A DNA stretch of 64,000 nt from Paralichthys olivaceus (Eukaryota > Chordata > Actinopteri > Pleuronectiformes > Paralichthyidae): contig NC_091096.1 in NCBI RefSeq assembly GCF_024713975.1, forward strand, positions 25,879,458 through 25,943,457, in the 5' to 3' direction. Numbering within the stretch: the first letter of the stretch is position 1; the number at the start of each line of letters is the position of its first letter. A program made the position numbers and the translations under genes. This document shows, piece after piece, positions 25,201 to 37,856 of the stretch. Under the pieces are notes generated by a model, which ran no database searches, was not told the origin of the DNA, and worked only from the letters and a program-made list of their open reading frames with translations.

Positions 25201-25700
25201 ACCCAAACTACACCTCTCCACACCAGCGCATAAAAAAACTAGGTGCAGCTTATTCGTAAGCCTTCCCTTAATGGCAGCATTATAAATAAACCCTGAGCTC
25301 AGGCCTTCATTCGAGAAGTTGCATGCAACATTCATGCCTGAGATTAGGACAAATTAAACAGTGAAGTGAAACTTTAGACAGAGCCTGAAGAAATACAAAG
25401 TGCAGTCAGGAAGGTTTTACTTTCCCACAGTGTAACATGATGGAATGGGATGACAGTGTTGTCAGTATGAAAGACTGAATATGTGAGTATGACTGCTCAG
25501 CCAGGTGCTGGAAATTGTGGGTGGAGGCTGGTGAGTCAGATCCATCACTATAAAAAAAATGTTTTCTCACCAACTCTAGTTAGATACAGTCATGCAGATA
25601 GTTTTGTTTTTAACAACCATGGTTTTGAGATTTCTGCCTCCGCCACAATGAAATATAGGAAAGTGGAATTTTGTATCTGGTGGTCACATCACTAAAGAAA
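19216..25700. other. Gene-free DNA
   Basis: No coding exon is supported. Many short frames (for example 22141-22500 and 23704-23952) lack homology, and several lack ATG starts. A short GT run lies at 22013-22029. Non-repetitive, moderately GC blocks around 22600-24250 and 24380-25330 could include regulatory elements. Confidence 0.5.
23480..23700. promoter_or_regulatory. Candidate conserved non-coding block
   Basis: Unique balanced sequence with GCTAATTGATTT (homeodomain/TALE-like) near 23641-23652 and no open frame. Inferred from composition; low confidence. Confidence 0.22.
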
Positions 25701-25710
25701 TGACCTTTGC

Positions 25711-25832
25711 CTATGCTAATAGATGCACCGTATGAATGTGTGTGTGAATGGGTGAATGGCAAACTGTACTGTAAAGAGCTTTGAGTGGTCATCAAGACTA
25801 GAAAAGCTCTATAAAAATACAGCCCATTTACA
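25711..25832 (+). mobile_element. tRNA-SINE 3' body fragment
   Basis: Matches the 3' half of the SINE at 18360-18601 (opposite strand), including 'gtgaatgggtgaatggcaaa' and 'gagctttgagtggtc'. The tRNA head is absent, so this is a 5'-truncated insertion. Confidence 0.75.
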
Positions 25833-25861
25833 TCAGCCTGCATTTATGGTTAATTAGGGTA

Positions 25862-26004
25862 GGGTTAGGGTACAGGTAGCGGGTCGTCCACTAACAGAAA
25901 GGGCAGCCGTCGATCCCTGTTGCCCATTTTGTATGAATGTGTGTGTGGATAGCAAAACTGCAAGTGCTTGAGTGATTATCAATACAACCAAATGCAGACC
26001 ATAA
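25862..26004 (+). mobile_element. tRNA-SINE, diverged copy with head
   Basis: Contains a head region 'tagcgggtcgtccactaac' and a B-box-like 'ccgtcgatccctg', then 'gtatgaatgtgtgtgtgga' and a diverged 'tatcaatacaaccaaa' tail. It lies directly after the truncated copy at 25711-25832, so two SINE insertions are side by side. Confidence 0.55.
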
Positions 26005-29000
26005 TTATTTGCCCCACTTTTGTTCCATAACCACATAAGACATAAAAAGTCACAGTCACATATTTGCATATCCATCAGACATTTGGAGTCTGTTTGCTCC
26101 CTGGCGAACTTACCTCACAAGCTGCAGATATGTCTGATATGTCACAGCACAGAAGGCTCAAAAAGTAGACTTCTCCTACAATGCAAAGGGACTATGGATG
26201 CTGGGGATAAGCCCATGGGGCAAGAATGTACATGACATGAACTGAAGTAACACACAGTTGGTCTGTCCATGATGATGCACAACAACAATCATTTATTGCT
26301 CACACTTCTCTCTACAGTGTGTAATATTGAGGAAATAAATTATGTTTTTGGACTAATAGTAAGATAAACACAATTTCATGCACTTGGATATAAACAATAA
26401 GTGTTATCTCATAGTTATCCAGCCAGAGACTCCCAGATAAATAATAGAAAACGTTACATTATATTGTTATGATACTATGCAAAAGTAGACTAACTTAGCT
26501 GTTGGTTAAAACATTGTAAGTAGATGAGCAGCCGGCTAACCTTTATGATAAAACAAGATAAACAGATAGTTATATTCGGCTGTTTTGGCAGAAAGCAACA
26601 TTTCTTTTAAACCTTGTCCTTCCACCAATAAACTCTGCCTTTAGTTTCTACCATAACAACAGTGAAGTTACATTCCCAAAGTCACAAACTCCATTAACCT
26701 TTGCTCAGTTTAAACTCAAATAGTGGCAAATTTGACTGGTTCCACTCTGTGGGGTCCAGGCCTATTGGCACCACTTCCCCACCTTTAGCCTCAGATGAAT
26801 CCCAGCACATCCTGCCGGCTCTGTTTGCACAGCTTGCCGGCCAACACTCATACTAATACAGTACATTACCTCAAAGCAGAACAAACTATCGCAACCTGTC
26901 ATAATGTGAAGTGGCTGCAGCTGGATCATCAAATAGGGGAACCTGCCAGCTCTGTGATGCTCAGGACAGGATTTGAAGCAGCTTTAAAGTCTGGGTCTGT
27001 TGCTGAGCTCTCTGATATGTAAACTGACTGGGTGGTACCACAGTGTTACTGACATCATTATATTATCAACACTGCAAAGATTTATTTGGTTTCTATTGAT
27101 ATCGCTCTGTTGAGCATGGCCAGATTGACTTGCTAGTGGGCCCTGGGGTTAAAATGACCCCCATTAACCTCCTGTTCCTCCAAGTCTCTGTGCAGTGTGA
27201 ACGGTTTTTCTATGTTAGAATTCTATCTGACACATGGTGTGCTGCGTGATAAAGTTATTGAAGACAAATGAAGCTTAGTGAACGTTCACTCTCTCTGCTC
27301 TTTTCAGTACCGTGGGATTTTGTGACCCACCTCCACCCCTTTCACCCCCTCAGCTGTGGATGCCCGGCCATCTCCAATCAAACCCTCTGATAAAAAGTCC
27401 CAGCATTGTTTTCCATCCTTCATCATCATCAGCAGTGTCCAAAATGTGTTCATATAGAAAGTACCTACTTCATAATATTTCACTTCTATGTTTTCATTGT
27501 AAAACACATTAAATCTGCTACAGAAACAACTGGCATCCACCGTACACTGCAGCTTAAGAGCTGCTACAACTGAGAAGTAGAGAAACGTGGACCGCTGGGC
27601 CCATTAAAGTTTAAAACTTTGAGGTAGCATTTTGGTCTGGGTGGACAGAATCAGAGATGCTTGGAAACTATCACGTAGAACTTAAAACCGCTTGCCGATC
27701 ACGACGTAGCATTCCCTGATTTGTCAGGCTCCATATCACATGACCCAACCGGGATTAGCCTCGGCTCCCAGCATATACCACAACATGGATAATCAATTAC
27801 AAACTGATACAGTGTGGTGTGGATTGACATAGATTAAACGTATGGCAATTTGGTTTTCATTGGATTTAAACATTTAATGTTATTGAAATTTGTTTACAGT
27901 AGGAAAAGAATACAATTAGATATGGATACAGATACCCTCTGTGAGAGAGGGTTAGAATATCAGCTAATAAAGCAGGGTCCACTAGTCTAATATGTGCTGG
28001 CTTGGTGCAGCCTTTGGAAAACTCTTATTTACGTGTCTTTTTGGCCAGCTGATCACTGCCACGTCTTCAGGCAGGACTCAACTTTGTTAAGTTCAAGCTT
28101 GGATGATGTGTGGATCCTATTGCTTTGCTGTGAGGACAGGACTGTCTTGTTTTTTTCATGTGTTAAAGACTAAACATGTGAAAGAGGGCCAGAGTAACCA
28201 GAGCACAGGAATATGATAAGCAATATAAACAGTATAAGCTACTGCAGCAAATGTATCTGTGCTTACTTGTATGATTATCACACACTGGTCTTTCATACAT
28301 AAATGCAGCATATTAAATAAAAGATACACTGTGTAATCTATCACCATATCACAAAAATCCTCAATGAGAAACTCAATGAAAGACATTCAAAATATTCAAC
28401 ATATTGTGTAATTGTGTTAACGTCCATCATGTCAGTGGGCAACAACACTGACTCACTGATGTCTGATGTTTGAATTTAGAGTTTAGAGTTATTAATTCAT
28501 AGTGTACAGACACTCTCATCTTGTTTTTGGAGAGTTGTACCTGACAGGTGACAACATATTGCACACGTACCTGCTCACTGCTGGACAATGTCATCCCACA
28601 ATGACAGTGAGGAACAGCGAGTAACAGTTGAAACGAAAATGTAAAAGAACAAATAATCAAAACATTAAAATATATTTCTACAATTCACATTGAAGGATCT
28701 TCACCTCGGACATTTTGGTTGGACACGGACCTCCCTGTACTACTGAATGATTCAATTACATTTTCTTCTGAAACTACTTAAATTGTATGGGGTATTGGTA
28801 GTTCAGATACATACAATATATTGTGATCACCTTGATTCGAGCTGAGGACTATTCCAAACCATTTCCTGTCTTTTTCTGCTGTCTGACCAGATCTCCCACT
28901 GAGCACTGATTCCTTCTTATGTATAAGATGGCCAGTTCATGTTTGATACAAACTAATATCATTATCAAACTAAAAAATTTCAAGTACATCACCACCAGCC

Positions 29001-30619
29001 ATTGAAAACAGGCAGGATTAATACATACATTTTTGTTTTACAATCACTTCTACATGTTTATAGTTCCCTGTATGTAAGTGTAATGTCACATGGAAGTGTA
29101 TTCTTTGTTCTGGGATTCTTCTCTATACAGTTAATCCATGTGGGCCAGACTCTGTAATGAATGTGCATGTAATACACGATGCTCTCTATCATGCCTGTTA
29201 TTATTACATAGTCAAGGTTTGTCTCAGTTACACTCTACTAAATGTTTCTGTAAGGATGAGTATATACTGTAGTCACCACCCACTCCACCCTCTTTATGTC
29301 TAACTGGGAACTTAATGAGTACTGCAGCATTGTAGTGTTACAATGCTTCTAAATTATGTAATCTCAACAAGGAGTGTCACACCACGACCCTCAGAGTCCC
29401 TGAGGTGGAGGCTGATGCTGGGATAAGGTCAAATCTAACACGGCCAGGTAAGTCAGTGCTTTCACTTTTGTGAGTGTGACAGTGGGAAAATGGGAAAAGC
29501 AATTTTATTCCTATTCACTCCTATTCAGCCGTGGTGTTGTGGAATGTTGCTACTAATGCATCACTTGCAGGTAACTGACTGACAAAAATAGATTTTAATC
29601 TCATTATCTCCAAAACTATGCAGGAGGAGAGCGTGTGCAGGAACAGAGCTGTTGGGTGTGTGTGTGTGTATAAGTTTCTGTGCTCATGCACCGTGAATGT
29701 GTGTGTGTGTATGTGTGTGTATGACTGTTCATAAATGAGTGTTTTTCAGAGGGAGAGAAGAGAGAGTGCAGGAGGGGGTATGGGTTTACAGATATGCACC
29801 CTCGCTTCCTCCCACCCCCGGGTGCTCTAATTGAGAGGAGGCTTTTGTTATATAAACAAGAGGTACACCTCAAGTTGAAAATTAAATATTTGGAGAGCAG
29901 GTTTTGAAAGTGATATATATTCCAGTGGGTGAACGCTGGTGTCAAAGGATTGTCGATGAAGAGGTGGTTATTGGCATGGAGAGCCTGCTCTCTGCACCGG
30001 AGAGTCAATTCTCATCTCTCCTCTCCTTCACAACAATGAACACAACAGCCTCTAAAGCTCTATTTCTGTACGCTCCATTTGGATCACGCTGCTGCCGATT
30101 GTTCTACATCTCAATAGGCTGTTAAAGCTGCAATCTGCAAGTTCCTTGTTATTTTCCTTTTTTACTTTGTCTCCATGTTTGGTGCTAAGCGCTCATTACT
30201 GCAGTTTTTGCTCCAGACATCCCAGGGATCAGTCAGCGTGTCTGCTACTCTGATGTCTTTTCCCTTGAATTTCTGAAGCCTGACTTTCTGTAAGTGGCAA
30301 GCTTTTGTGTGTTTGGCTGTGTGGCTACTACTAATTTTTTCGTCTCTGAAAGTTGGAAAGTCTGACTTCCTCTGAGCAAAAGTGCAGCAAGTGAGGTTAA
30401 CAAGGAGTAAGAACACACACTATGTCCTCCATTTAGACATATTCCACCCAGCAAACCTTTGTTAAACAGATATTGTACAGATGCAGTGAGAAAATCATGT
30501 GATGTTGAGAAGTTATCTTTGTTTCGCTTTTAGGCTTTTTGCCTGTCATAGTTCATAATTTTCTGACATGTGTCATCCAGTGAACCTACAAGATTGCTGT
30601 CATCACAACCTATAGGGGC
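26005..30619. other. Gene-free DNA
   Basis: No supported exon. The part 29640-29745 holds interrupted GT repeats. 29810-30050 is balanced unique sequence with AATTGAGA and ATATAAAC motifs and could be regulatory. Short frames (27304-27540 on -, 29616-30008 on -) show no family signal, and the latter is driven by the GT repeats. Confidence 0.5.
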
Positions 30620-30790
30620 CTTAAGTTAATGGCGGATCCTGTATCATGCTGGCATCTGATCGTAGTGGTGGACCATGATTAAGGTGGCAGCTGATGGTGG
30701 ATCATGATGGCGGCTGTGGATCCTGATGATGGATTATAATGGTGTATCCTGATCATGGTGGTAGCTGATCTTGGACTATGACTACAACAA
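30620..30790 (+). repeat. Degenerate tandem array of GGTGGATCATGATGG-like units
   Basis: Units such as 'gatcatggtggtagctgat' and 'ggtggatcatgatggcg' recur five or more times with variation, at a spacing of roughly 30 bp. The array flows directly into the LINE/SINE-type block ending at 31160, so it is probably the 5' part of the same mobile element. Confidence 0.6.
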
Positions 30791-31160
30791 GACTGCTTGA
30801 CATACAGAATGTCTCCTCAGATACTCGACCATTACTGACAATAATTCCTCAATTCATTTACCTTCCATCAAGCTACAAACTATTTATTCTAACCAATGCT
30901 GTAAAGTATTTCTCTGACGTTCTCCATTACATGTGGCATCTATTGCTCTTCTGTCCATCCTAGGAGAGGGATCTCTCAAATGTGGCTCTCTGTGAGGTTT
31001 CTACTTTATTTTTTCCCCTGTTAAACAGGTTTTTTGGTAGTTTTTCCTAACTCTTGTTGAGGGTTAAGGACAGAGGATGTCAGAGCTTGTTAAAGCCCTC
31101 TGAGACAAATTGTGATTTGTGAATATGGACTATACATATAAAATTCGATTGATTGATTAG
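30791..31160 (+). mobile_element. TTGA-tail retroelement, copy 2 (best copy)
   Basis: Includes 'ttgttgagggttaaggacag', 'aaattgtgatttgtgaatat' and a final 'gattgattga' direct repeat, the terminal simple repeat of a target-primed insertion. It matches copies at 4385-4580, 33230-33425 and 35610-35690. No ORF was seen. Confidence 0.6.
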
Positions 31161-33229
31161 GTTCACACTGAAGTCTTAGAAGTACCTGAAATTGATCAGC
31201 AGCACTGAGCCCAGATGATTTATGTTATGATCATTGTGAACAGACCATAGTATCTTTGGGTGCCCTCAAAGTAGCTACTAATTGTGCATCATTAACATTA
31301 TTTTCTAGATTACCCTTCAATAAGTTTTTGTCTTTGTAAAATATTGCTGTACCTGCTGGAACTGTTACAGAGAAAGTTATTTCTCATAATAGCAGATGCT
31401 GCAATTAATGAGAAACATTTGAAAGTTGAGTGATTTTATTTTGAGATGCAGAATAACCACACTGGCCTCTCTCTGCATTGATCAGCCACACATGGGGGCA
31501 AAAAAAAAACCTGTGCCCATGCATCAGCAGAACAGAATAGTACCACTTAACAATAGCTGCCTTTGCAGATCCAGCTTCTAAGCTTGTGCAGCAAAGCAGA
31601 GGGTAAATGGGAGCTGGAGAGTCTGGTTCGAATCAATAAAAGCCATCAAACACCTGAGGGGTCCCCCAATTTTCCCACAAACCACTCCACCCCCTGGGCA
31701 GGGGGGAAACAATGGCAGGGCATCAATACCTGCAATTGGGAGAAGGTGGGGCAGGAGACAGTGAGCAAACCACACAAGTGGGTCACCTCTCCTCCAGACA
31801 GCAAATGGGCGCACAATCGTTTACATCAATTCAGTGCAGTGGGAGATGGAGGACAGGATGGGGAAGGGGTGCCATTAGGGATGTGTTGGTATAGAAGGTG
31901 GGCGCTGGGGATGAAGAAGGGGTGTGGAGGTTTTTAAAGCAGGTAGTGATGGAGACACAGGGGGATATAGGTGTTTTCAATTACCCACAAATTCAGAGCA
32001 ATTTCCTCCTCTTTCTGACCACACCCCCCACTGTGAGGCTGATGGGAGTCCTGAACAAAGAGGCGTGGAGATTGCGATTGTTTGACTGCAGGTTGGTGGG
32101 GAGGAGCAGGGGGAGGTCTGTTTTCATCTGTCTGCCTTGTTCAACCTTTCTCTGTCACCTTGCAGCTTTTATTGGAGCCTTCTTTTTTTGCAACAGGCAG
32201 GAACTTCAAAGTGCATTTCAACTTCTGTGTAGATGTTGATAAGCCACTTCCTGAGAGCGAGCGATACTCTTATGCTGCCTAAAGATAACAGGCAAATATA
32301 CACGCACTTCATTGTTCCATTCAGCAGAACAAAATCGTGCTGTTTCTGCTTTGCAAAGTGGTTAGATTTGCACTGTGGCGATGCATGCTTCACATCACTG
32401 ATCACTGTCACCTTCAGTTAAAAAGTCTTCCAGTTGCTATTAGCGGAGAGAGGAGGTTTGTAAGGCTTCACATTAAATTACAGCAAATACTTGTCAGACG
32501 TGTGGGGTCCTGGAGCAGTTATGTACTGACAAAAACACCATGTGAACCATTATCCACTCATACAGGCCTTGACTGGCTCTTATCAACTCTTTTTTTGTGT
32601 TGGTAGAAACTCTTATCCCTTGATCCAAGGTCAGAGCTCTACTACTGAGTTATTGTTTACAATTTACTTTTTTCTCCAATAGATTCAAATCAAGCATAAA
32701 TACAAAACATTCTATGATTCAACTGGAGGCTAGGATTAAATGCTGAACAGCAAGAAGGTGAATTAGCAACCAGAGGGACCCTGCAGGGACCCCAAGAACC
32801 CTGGTTCACTAAGTTAAGTTTTTGATGAATCCTAAATTTGATTAAGAACTTACCGGGACACTATCCAGTACTGCAGGGCTGTAGCTGATGATGATGCTCA
32901 TACTCATAATGATGCTGCCAGTTATTTTCCTAAATTAATCTTTCAGTATGTCACATTTTGCATGTAAAAATAGCGCCCATCAAATCCAACAAAGCCCAAG
33001 GTAACCTGTTCAAACACATTAGTTTCTTTAAATTAGAGAGATAATTTGTGGATAAAGAAAATTCAAATTTGAGGAGCTTTAAACTGAACATTTTTAGCAT
33101 TTTTGATTGAAGAGGAATTACACGATTAATTATCATAATTGTTGCTGATTCATCTTCTGTCACTCAGCTAATTGATTCATCTTCACTGCACTGGCTGTTG
33201 GCCTTGTAAATAAAGAAGCTGCCATGTAA

Positions 33230-33425
33230 AATCCAATCAATCATTTAAATTGTATTTGTATATTCACAAATCACAATTTGCCTCATAGGGCTTAACAAGG
33301 TTTGTCACCCTCTGCCCTTAACTAGGGTGAGAACAAACTACCAAAAATAACCCTTTTAAAAATGGAAAAGTGAGGGATCCCTCAGGATGAACAGAAGTGC
33401 AATAGATGTCACGTGTAAGAGGGCA
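33230..33425 (-). mobile_element. TTGA-tail retroelement, copy 3
   Basis: Reverse-complement match to 30958-31160: 'atattcacaaatcacaattt', 'cataggg', 'ccaaaaataaccctttt' and 'gaagtgcaatagatgtc' (the last also shared with 4385-4580). Confidence 0.6.
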
Positions 33426-33724
33426 TTAGAAAGAGTCGATCCACCAACCACAATGTGGCCACAGCCGCAATCCTGGATCTGCATCGATAAGGCACAAGGA
33501 CTCTGGGGAAGAAAATGTGGTTTACAGAAGATGAACCCTGAATTTCACTGTCATCCCACCATGAAGATATTTGATATGTACATATAGACACATGCATATC
33601 CCCCTAATCTAGCACCATAATCCGATCACAATTTCAGTTGATCAAATATTTTGAGACAGATAGCTGCAAAATCAATGACTTTCCAGTCTCGGTTGTAGCT
33701 ACTTTACATTTCGTTCTCATTCGC

Positions 33725-33800
33725 CAAAGTTAGCGTGCTAACATGCTAAACTGATGACCATGGTAAAGGTTAACGCTCACGTTAGCATCTAGACACAGCC
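33725..33800. repeat. GCTAAC-rich dispersed repeat, copy 2
   Basis: Carries 'gttagcgtgctaacatgcta' and 'gttagcatctag', related to 17885-18020. Confidence 0.5.
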
Positions 33801-34085
33801 TCACAATGCCTTGTGAAAAAAGCACAACAGAGTCAAAACAGAATAATGAGTGCCAGCTTGTTTCCTGCACATTTTTTTTTACCAATGCTACTGTGCACAT
33901 GAGAATCCTCTATACAGGAGACAGGAAGTTTGCTCTGCTTGCAGACATTGCAACATGAACATATGAGAGGCCTGATAGCAGCCTCTATCAACCCGGTCAC
34001 TTCCCCTGTTCCATAGCTCAGTAGCGAGGAACAACAAGGTAGCCATTTTACACACTTACCCTGATAGTGGGCTACATCTGAAATA

Positions 34086-34109
34086 GTGTGTGTGTGTGTG
34101 TGTGTGTGT
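34086..34109. repeat. (GT)n microsatellite
   Basis: About 24 bases of alternating GT. Confidence 0.9.
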
Positions 34110-35609
34110 TTGTGAAGGGGGTAGGTTACGGCTCTTTCTGGATGGTTAGCCTTATCTTCCCTCCCATGCACATTCACAATGTATGCTGCGCCAGATGGCC
34201 AGAGAACACAGAGCCACTAATGGTACCACTTGATCATGTCTTCGTTCTGCTATAAATCAGTATATTAACAACGAACATAAATGCAAAACACAGAGCGTTT
34301 GACTGATCCCCCATGTGACGCATAAGCCAGTTCATAAAATGAGAGGTAACTCTTAAAGGACAATGTAGATTTCGATGTGTGACTGAGTGTGAGTCCACAG
34401 AAGGGCTCCAATAGGCATTATCCATAATTTAAATATGTTTGCTTAAATCTAATTAGAATGGCTGCTCATGCTTGCATTTACATACTGCGTGTTTTTAGTT
34501 TGTTTATATCTATATTAGTTTAATTGCACTGCATATATGACTAAATACCTGCCACAACCCCAACACACACACACACACTCATACACAGTGGTAAATGAGA
34601 GGCTGTGTGAATCTAGTAATACATTACTGCTCCCGTGTGGTGACATCAGGTCTGACTGCACTCAAACACATGTACTGGTGATTCTCCATGCAGCTAGTTT
34701 AAATTTTTTTTGTGATACCTGTCTCTATACTCTAATGCGATGAGGGTAGGATTTTTCTGTGTGCCACACACAGAACTGGGAAATGATGTTTAAATATTCA
34801 CTGGCAACATGTCTTTACTCTGTCACATTGCTCTAATTAATCCACAGAGCTCATATGGTTAACAGATTTCCTTGGAGCTATGTTTTACCCATTATATACT
34901 CACTAGGAAAATTGATGAAGACTGTCTTTTCATGACGAAGAATGAATGTTGAATGTATGAATGAAGTGGAAAAATAAGATGTGGAGCTGAGACAGGCTGA
35001 ATGCACAGTATAATATAACGAAGGCATCTTGTACAGGCCCTCTCAAACATGGGATGTATAAATGAAAGTATCCCATTCAGACAGTGGGACAGTGGATCAG
35101 CCTGTAGAATGCAAGGAGATAAATGGACTTCAGCCTTCAGTCATTTGGCTTTTTGAACTTGTTATGATTATGATTATTATTAAGTCAGAATGTAATCTCT
35201 TAAAAAGGCCTTTAATATTTTTGATTTACCAAGGAACAATATATATTTTATATTATTGTGCGATATCTGTCTGACATATTTTAAATAATAAAACAAAGAT
35301 ATAGTTACAGGTGATGGTCACTTTGACAACAATACAACTAATATATAGTTGGATAGTGTTATAGGGCCACATTATGGGTTGGGTGTGCATGCGTTAACCT
35401 CACTGTAAACAAACTTCTTTGGGACTACTTTCTTTGAAATTGTCAGCCATGTCAACAGATACATATTACATCTTGTTCAGGCAGTAGTTCCAGCTAAACT
35501 TGTTCACAACAACTGGAAATGATCCGTACTCATGCAGAGTTTTTATGTTGTACAGGTTGGAGGTGGAGATACTTTTAACTGCTTTACATACAGTTTGTTT
35601 GCTTTGTCT

Positions 35610-35690
35610 GATGCAATACATCGTGATTTGTGAATATGGGCTATACAATTTGACTAATTGATTGATGACATTGTATTGATTGATTGACTG
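35610..35690 (+). mobile_element. TTGA-tail retroelement fragment, copy 4
   Basis: Only the 3' end remains: 'cgtgatttgtgaatatgggc' followed by ATTGATTGA-type repeats. Severe 5' truncation is typical of target-primed retroelements. Confidence 0.55.
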
Positions 35691-35842
35691 GTTTTATAAG
35701 ACTATCCTTTTTTCAATATAAAATGCCAGAATTGCAGAGACAATACAAGCTCACATACAAGTACCTCAAACTTGCTTTTATTTAGCAGGGTACCGGTGAT
35801 TGGGCATTATGACAACAACAATTTAAACAAATGTATTGCAAT

Positions 35843-36103
35843 TTAAAGGTTCAGTATTTATAATTTGGTGACATCTAGTGTTGAAATTGCATGTTGCAGT
35901 CTGGACTAACGTAAAAAAACATGAGGACCCCCTCGATGTAAATATAAAGTATTTGAATATAAAGGGCTTTTTCTGGGCTACAGAAAATTACAATTCATAT
36001 AATTTAGATGAAATGAACTCGTGAAAACATCATGAGGATTATTCTACATTACATTCATGCCAATAGATCCCTTTCACCTAAATCTTACAAACTGGAACTT
36101 TAA
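35843..36103. mobile_element. TTAA-flanked MITE, copy 2 (internally deleted)
   Basis: Bounded by TTAA at 35843-35846 and 36100-36103. It matches the copy at 55602-55975 but lacks about 110 bp between 'gcatgttgcag' and 'tctggactaa'. A CAG flanks both deletion edges in the longer copy. The ends are more diverged than in the other two copies. Non-coding. Confidence 0.8.
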
Positions 36104-36419
36104 GCTTAGTAAACTGCAGTTAGCAAAAAGGTCAATGAATGTAACAAAAGCAGTGGGTCATTTGTAATTAATAATCACAATAAAGTATACTCTGCTGTGA
36201 GATACTGTGATGGTGTGTCAATCATCATTCCAGCTGTAACCTATCTTCACTTTACAAGCACACACACATACACAGTGTAAAGCTAACCTGTTCCTCCTCG
36301 GTGTGCAGGTTCTCTGTGCTTTATTCTTTATTTAGCCTCCTGCTTGTGTTGGAATGGGAATGTGTATCAGGAACAGCTATGACTGTGCATATGAGGTTGG
36401 AGATCCGTGTCAGTTTCCA

Positions 36420-36782
36420 ACAAGGGCTCTATATTTAGCTGGTGAGGGGACTGGCTGACCCAGTCTGACTACAACACACTCACAGACACACTCCTCCGGA
36501 CCCCAAATCTCTTTTACCTGCTGGCTCTTCCCTCAGCATTGGTGTGTGTTTGTATTAGTGGAGAGGAGGTGAGTCGAAAATACTTGATTATATGATGCTG
36601 CAGTATGCATGTTAATTCCCCTCCTCCCTATACTAATGTGAATTTTTACTCCACCGTATCCCTACAGCACCATGACAGACTGAGGAGACATGGAGATTGG
36701 CTATGCTGCATGGAAATAATTCTGTCAGCTGAGGCCTAATGAGAAAAAAGCTTGGTGGTTAGTTGAGTGGTCAGAGGTGATT
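36420..36782 (+). promoter_or_regulatory. Promoter and spliced 5' leader of the Bcl-2-family gene
   Basis: A TATA-like CTATATTTAG lies near 36429-36438. A donor (GGAG/GTGAGT, exon end 36568) and an acceptor (CTACAG, next exon from 36668) predict a leader intron of 99 bp. The second leader exon contains two short upstream ORFs: ATG at 36672 (3 codons) and another ATG about 20 bases later (9 codons). Both close before the main ATG. Inferred from sequence; expression data would be needed to confirm it. Confidence 0.45.
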
Positions 36783-37856
36783 ATGTGTCAGTTGGAGGAG
36801 CCAGAGGCCACACTGGGCCTGGACAGTCCTGATCCGCTGGTGAGAGAAGCATTTCTGATGGCCTATGATTACATCGACTATGTTACCACAGGGGGGGCTG
36901 ATGGGACCATGGGTCCTGCCCCTACAGCCTGCACCGCAGCCTTGCGGCATGCAGGAGACGAGCTCCTCAACCGTTTCCCCATCTTCTTCAGACGCTGGCC
37001 TCGTGTCTTCCAGGATGTGACGGAGAACACAGCCTGCACTATGCTCATGAGCATCCTTGATGAGCACTTCTTTCTCCCTGTCCCTGGGGGGCGCCGCAGG
37101 GACCTGGCCTGGAGCGCTGTGCTGTCAGTGTATGTGCTGGCTGGCCAGATGGCTCTGCATTGCCATGAGAGGGGCATGTTGGGGGTCTTGCCCCAGCTGA
37201 AGGAGTGTGTGGGCACCTATGTACAGAGGGTCATCTGCCCTGACATACGAGACAAGGGAGGATGGGTGAGTGCTCACAAGTGAATACGAAATATTTTTCT
37301 TACTTTTAAGTAATTCAATTGATAAATAAAGTCAATAAAAATGAATGTATTACTTTTAATTCATTTGAATACACATGTATTAATATTATTAATAATTGTT
37401 ATTATTAGAAAGGTTATGTAATAACAGCTTGATAAAAAGTCCTGGTAAAAATATATGTTCAGTTTACAAATGGCCTGCATTACTTGATTAATAATCCAAC
37501 TTTGGAGGTGTACATCACCATCCTATTTCAGACAACATGCTTTTACAAATTTTGACAGAGTGGTATCAAAACTGAATTGTGCAAATTATTAAACATGTTT
37601 TTTTTTATTGGTTTATAAGATCACTTCAAATGTACTGGCAGTTTCTCCAGTCTCTCACCTCTGCATAAAACACAGCCTACTATCACTTTATAAATTATGG
37701 TGAAATCTTTTTATTTCGGTGTGACAGGATGGCTTTGTGTCACGCTTTGGGAAGAAGAAGGACTTGGAGGGTCAGGTGAAGAGAGTGTGCCGCTGGACAC
37801 TGCTGGGACTAGCCACAGGCCTCCTCACCTACCTGCTATGGAAAAGAATGACTTAG
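36783..37856 (+). CDS. Bcl-2 family apoptosis regulator, multidomain, tail-anchored (Bcl-wav/bcl2l16 or divergent Bax-like)
   Basis: Two coding exons, 36783-37265 and 37728-37856, joined GT-AG in phase 0 inside the BH2 motif, give 203 aa. I chose the ATG at 36783; a GTG two codons upstream is not needed. Visible regions: a BH4-like first helix around residues 18-34; BH3 at 54-65 (LRHAGDELLNRF, with the L-x3-G-D-E core); BH1-like at about 107-124; BH2 at 157-168 with DKGGWDGF; and a hydrophobic tail at 185-199 followed by KRMT, like Bax's WKK end. BH1 lacks the canonical NWGR: the aligned residues read DLAW. An intron within the BH2 GGW codon region is the usual Bcl-2-family position. The family acts at mitochondrial or ER membranes to permit or block outer-membrane permeabilisation. 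The fish/amphibian-specific Bcl-wav is my best guess for orthology, with a fast-evolving Bax paralogue as the alternative. Whether it promotes or prevents death cannot be read from the sequence. Confidence 0.88.

Larger units (their letters stand above)
31161..36415. other. Intergenic DNA between the lmo4 flank and the Bcl-2-family gene
   Basis: No coding exon recognised. Holds repeats at 33230-33425, 33725-33800, 34086-34109, 35610-35690 and 35843-36103 (separate entries). The frame at 31563-31937 is uninterrupted but has no family signal. Confidence 0.5.

Noticed and set aside
25855..25872. GGGTTAGGG-like telomere motif
   Set aside because: There are only two or three partial units and they lie at the edge of a SINE, so this is chance and not an interstitial telomere array.
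36777..36782. Upstream GTG start for the Bcl-2-family protein
   Set aside because: A normal ATG two codons downstream suffices. GTG initiation has no support here.
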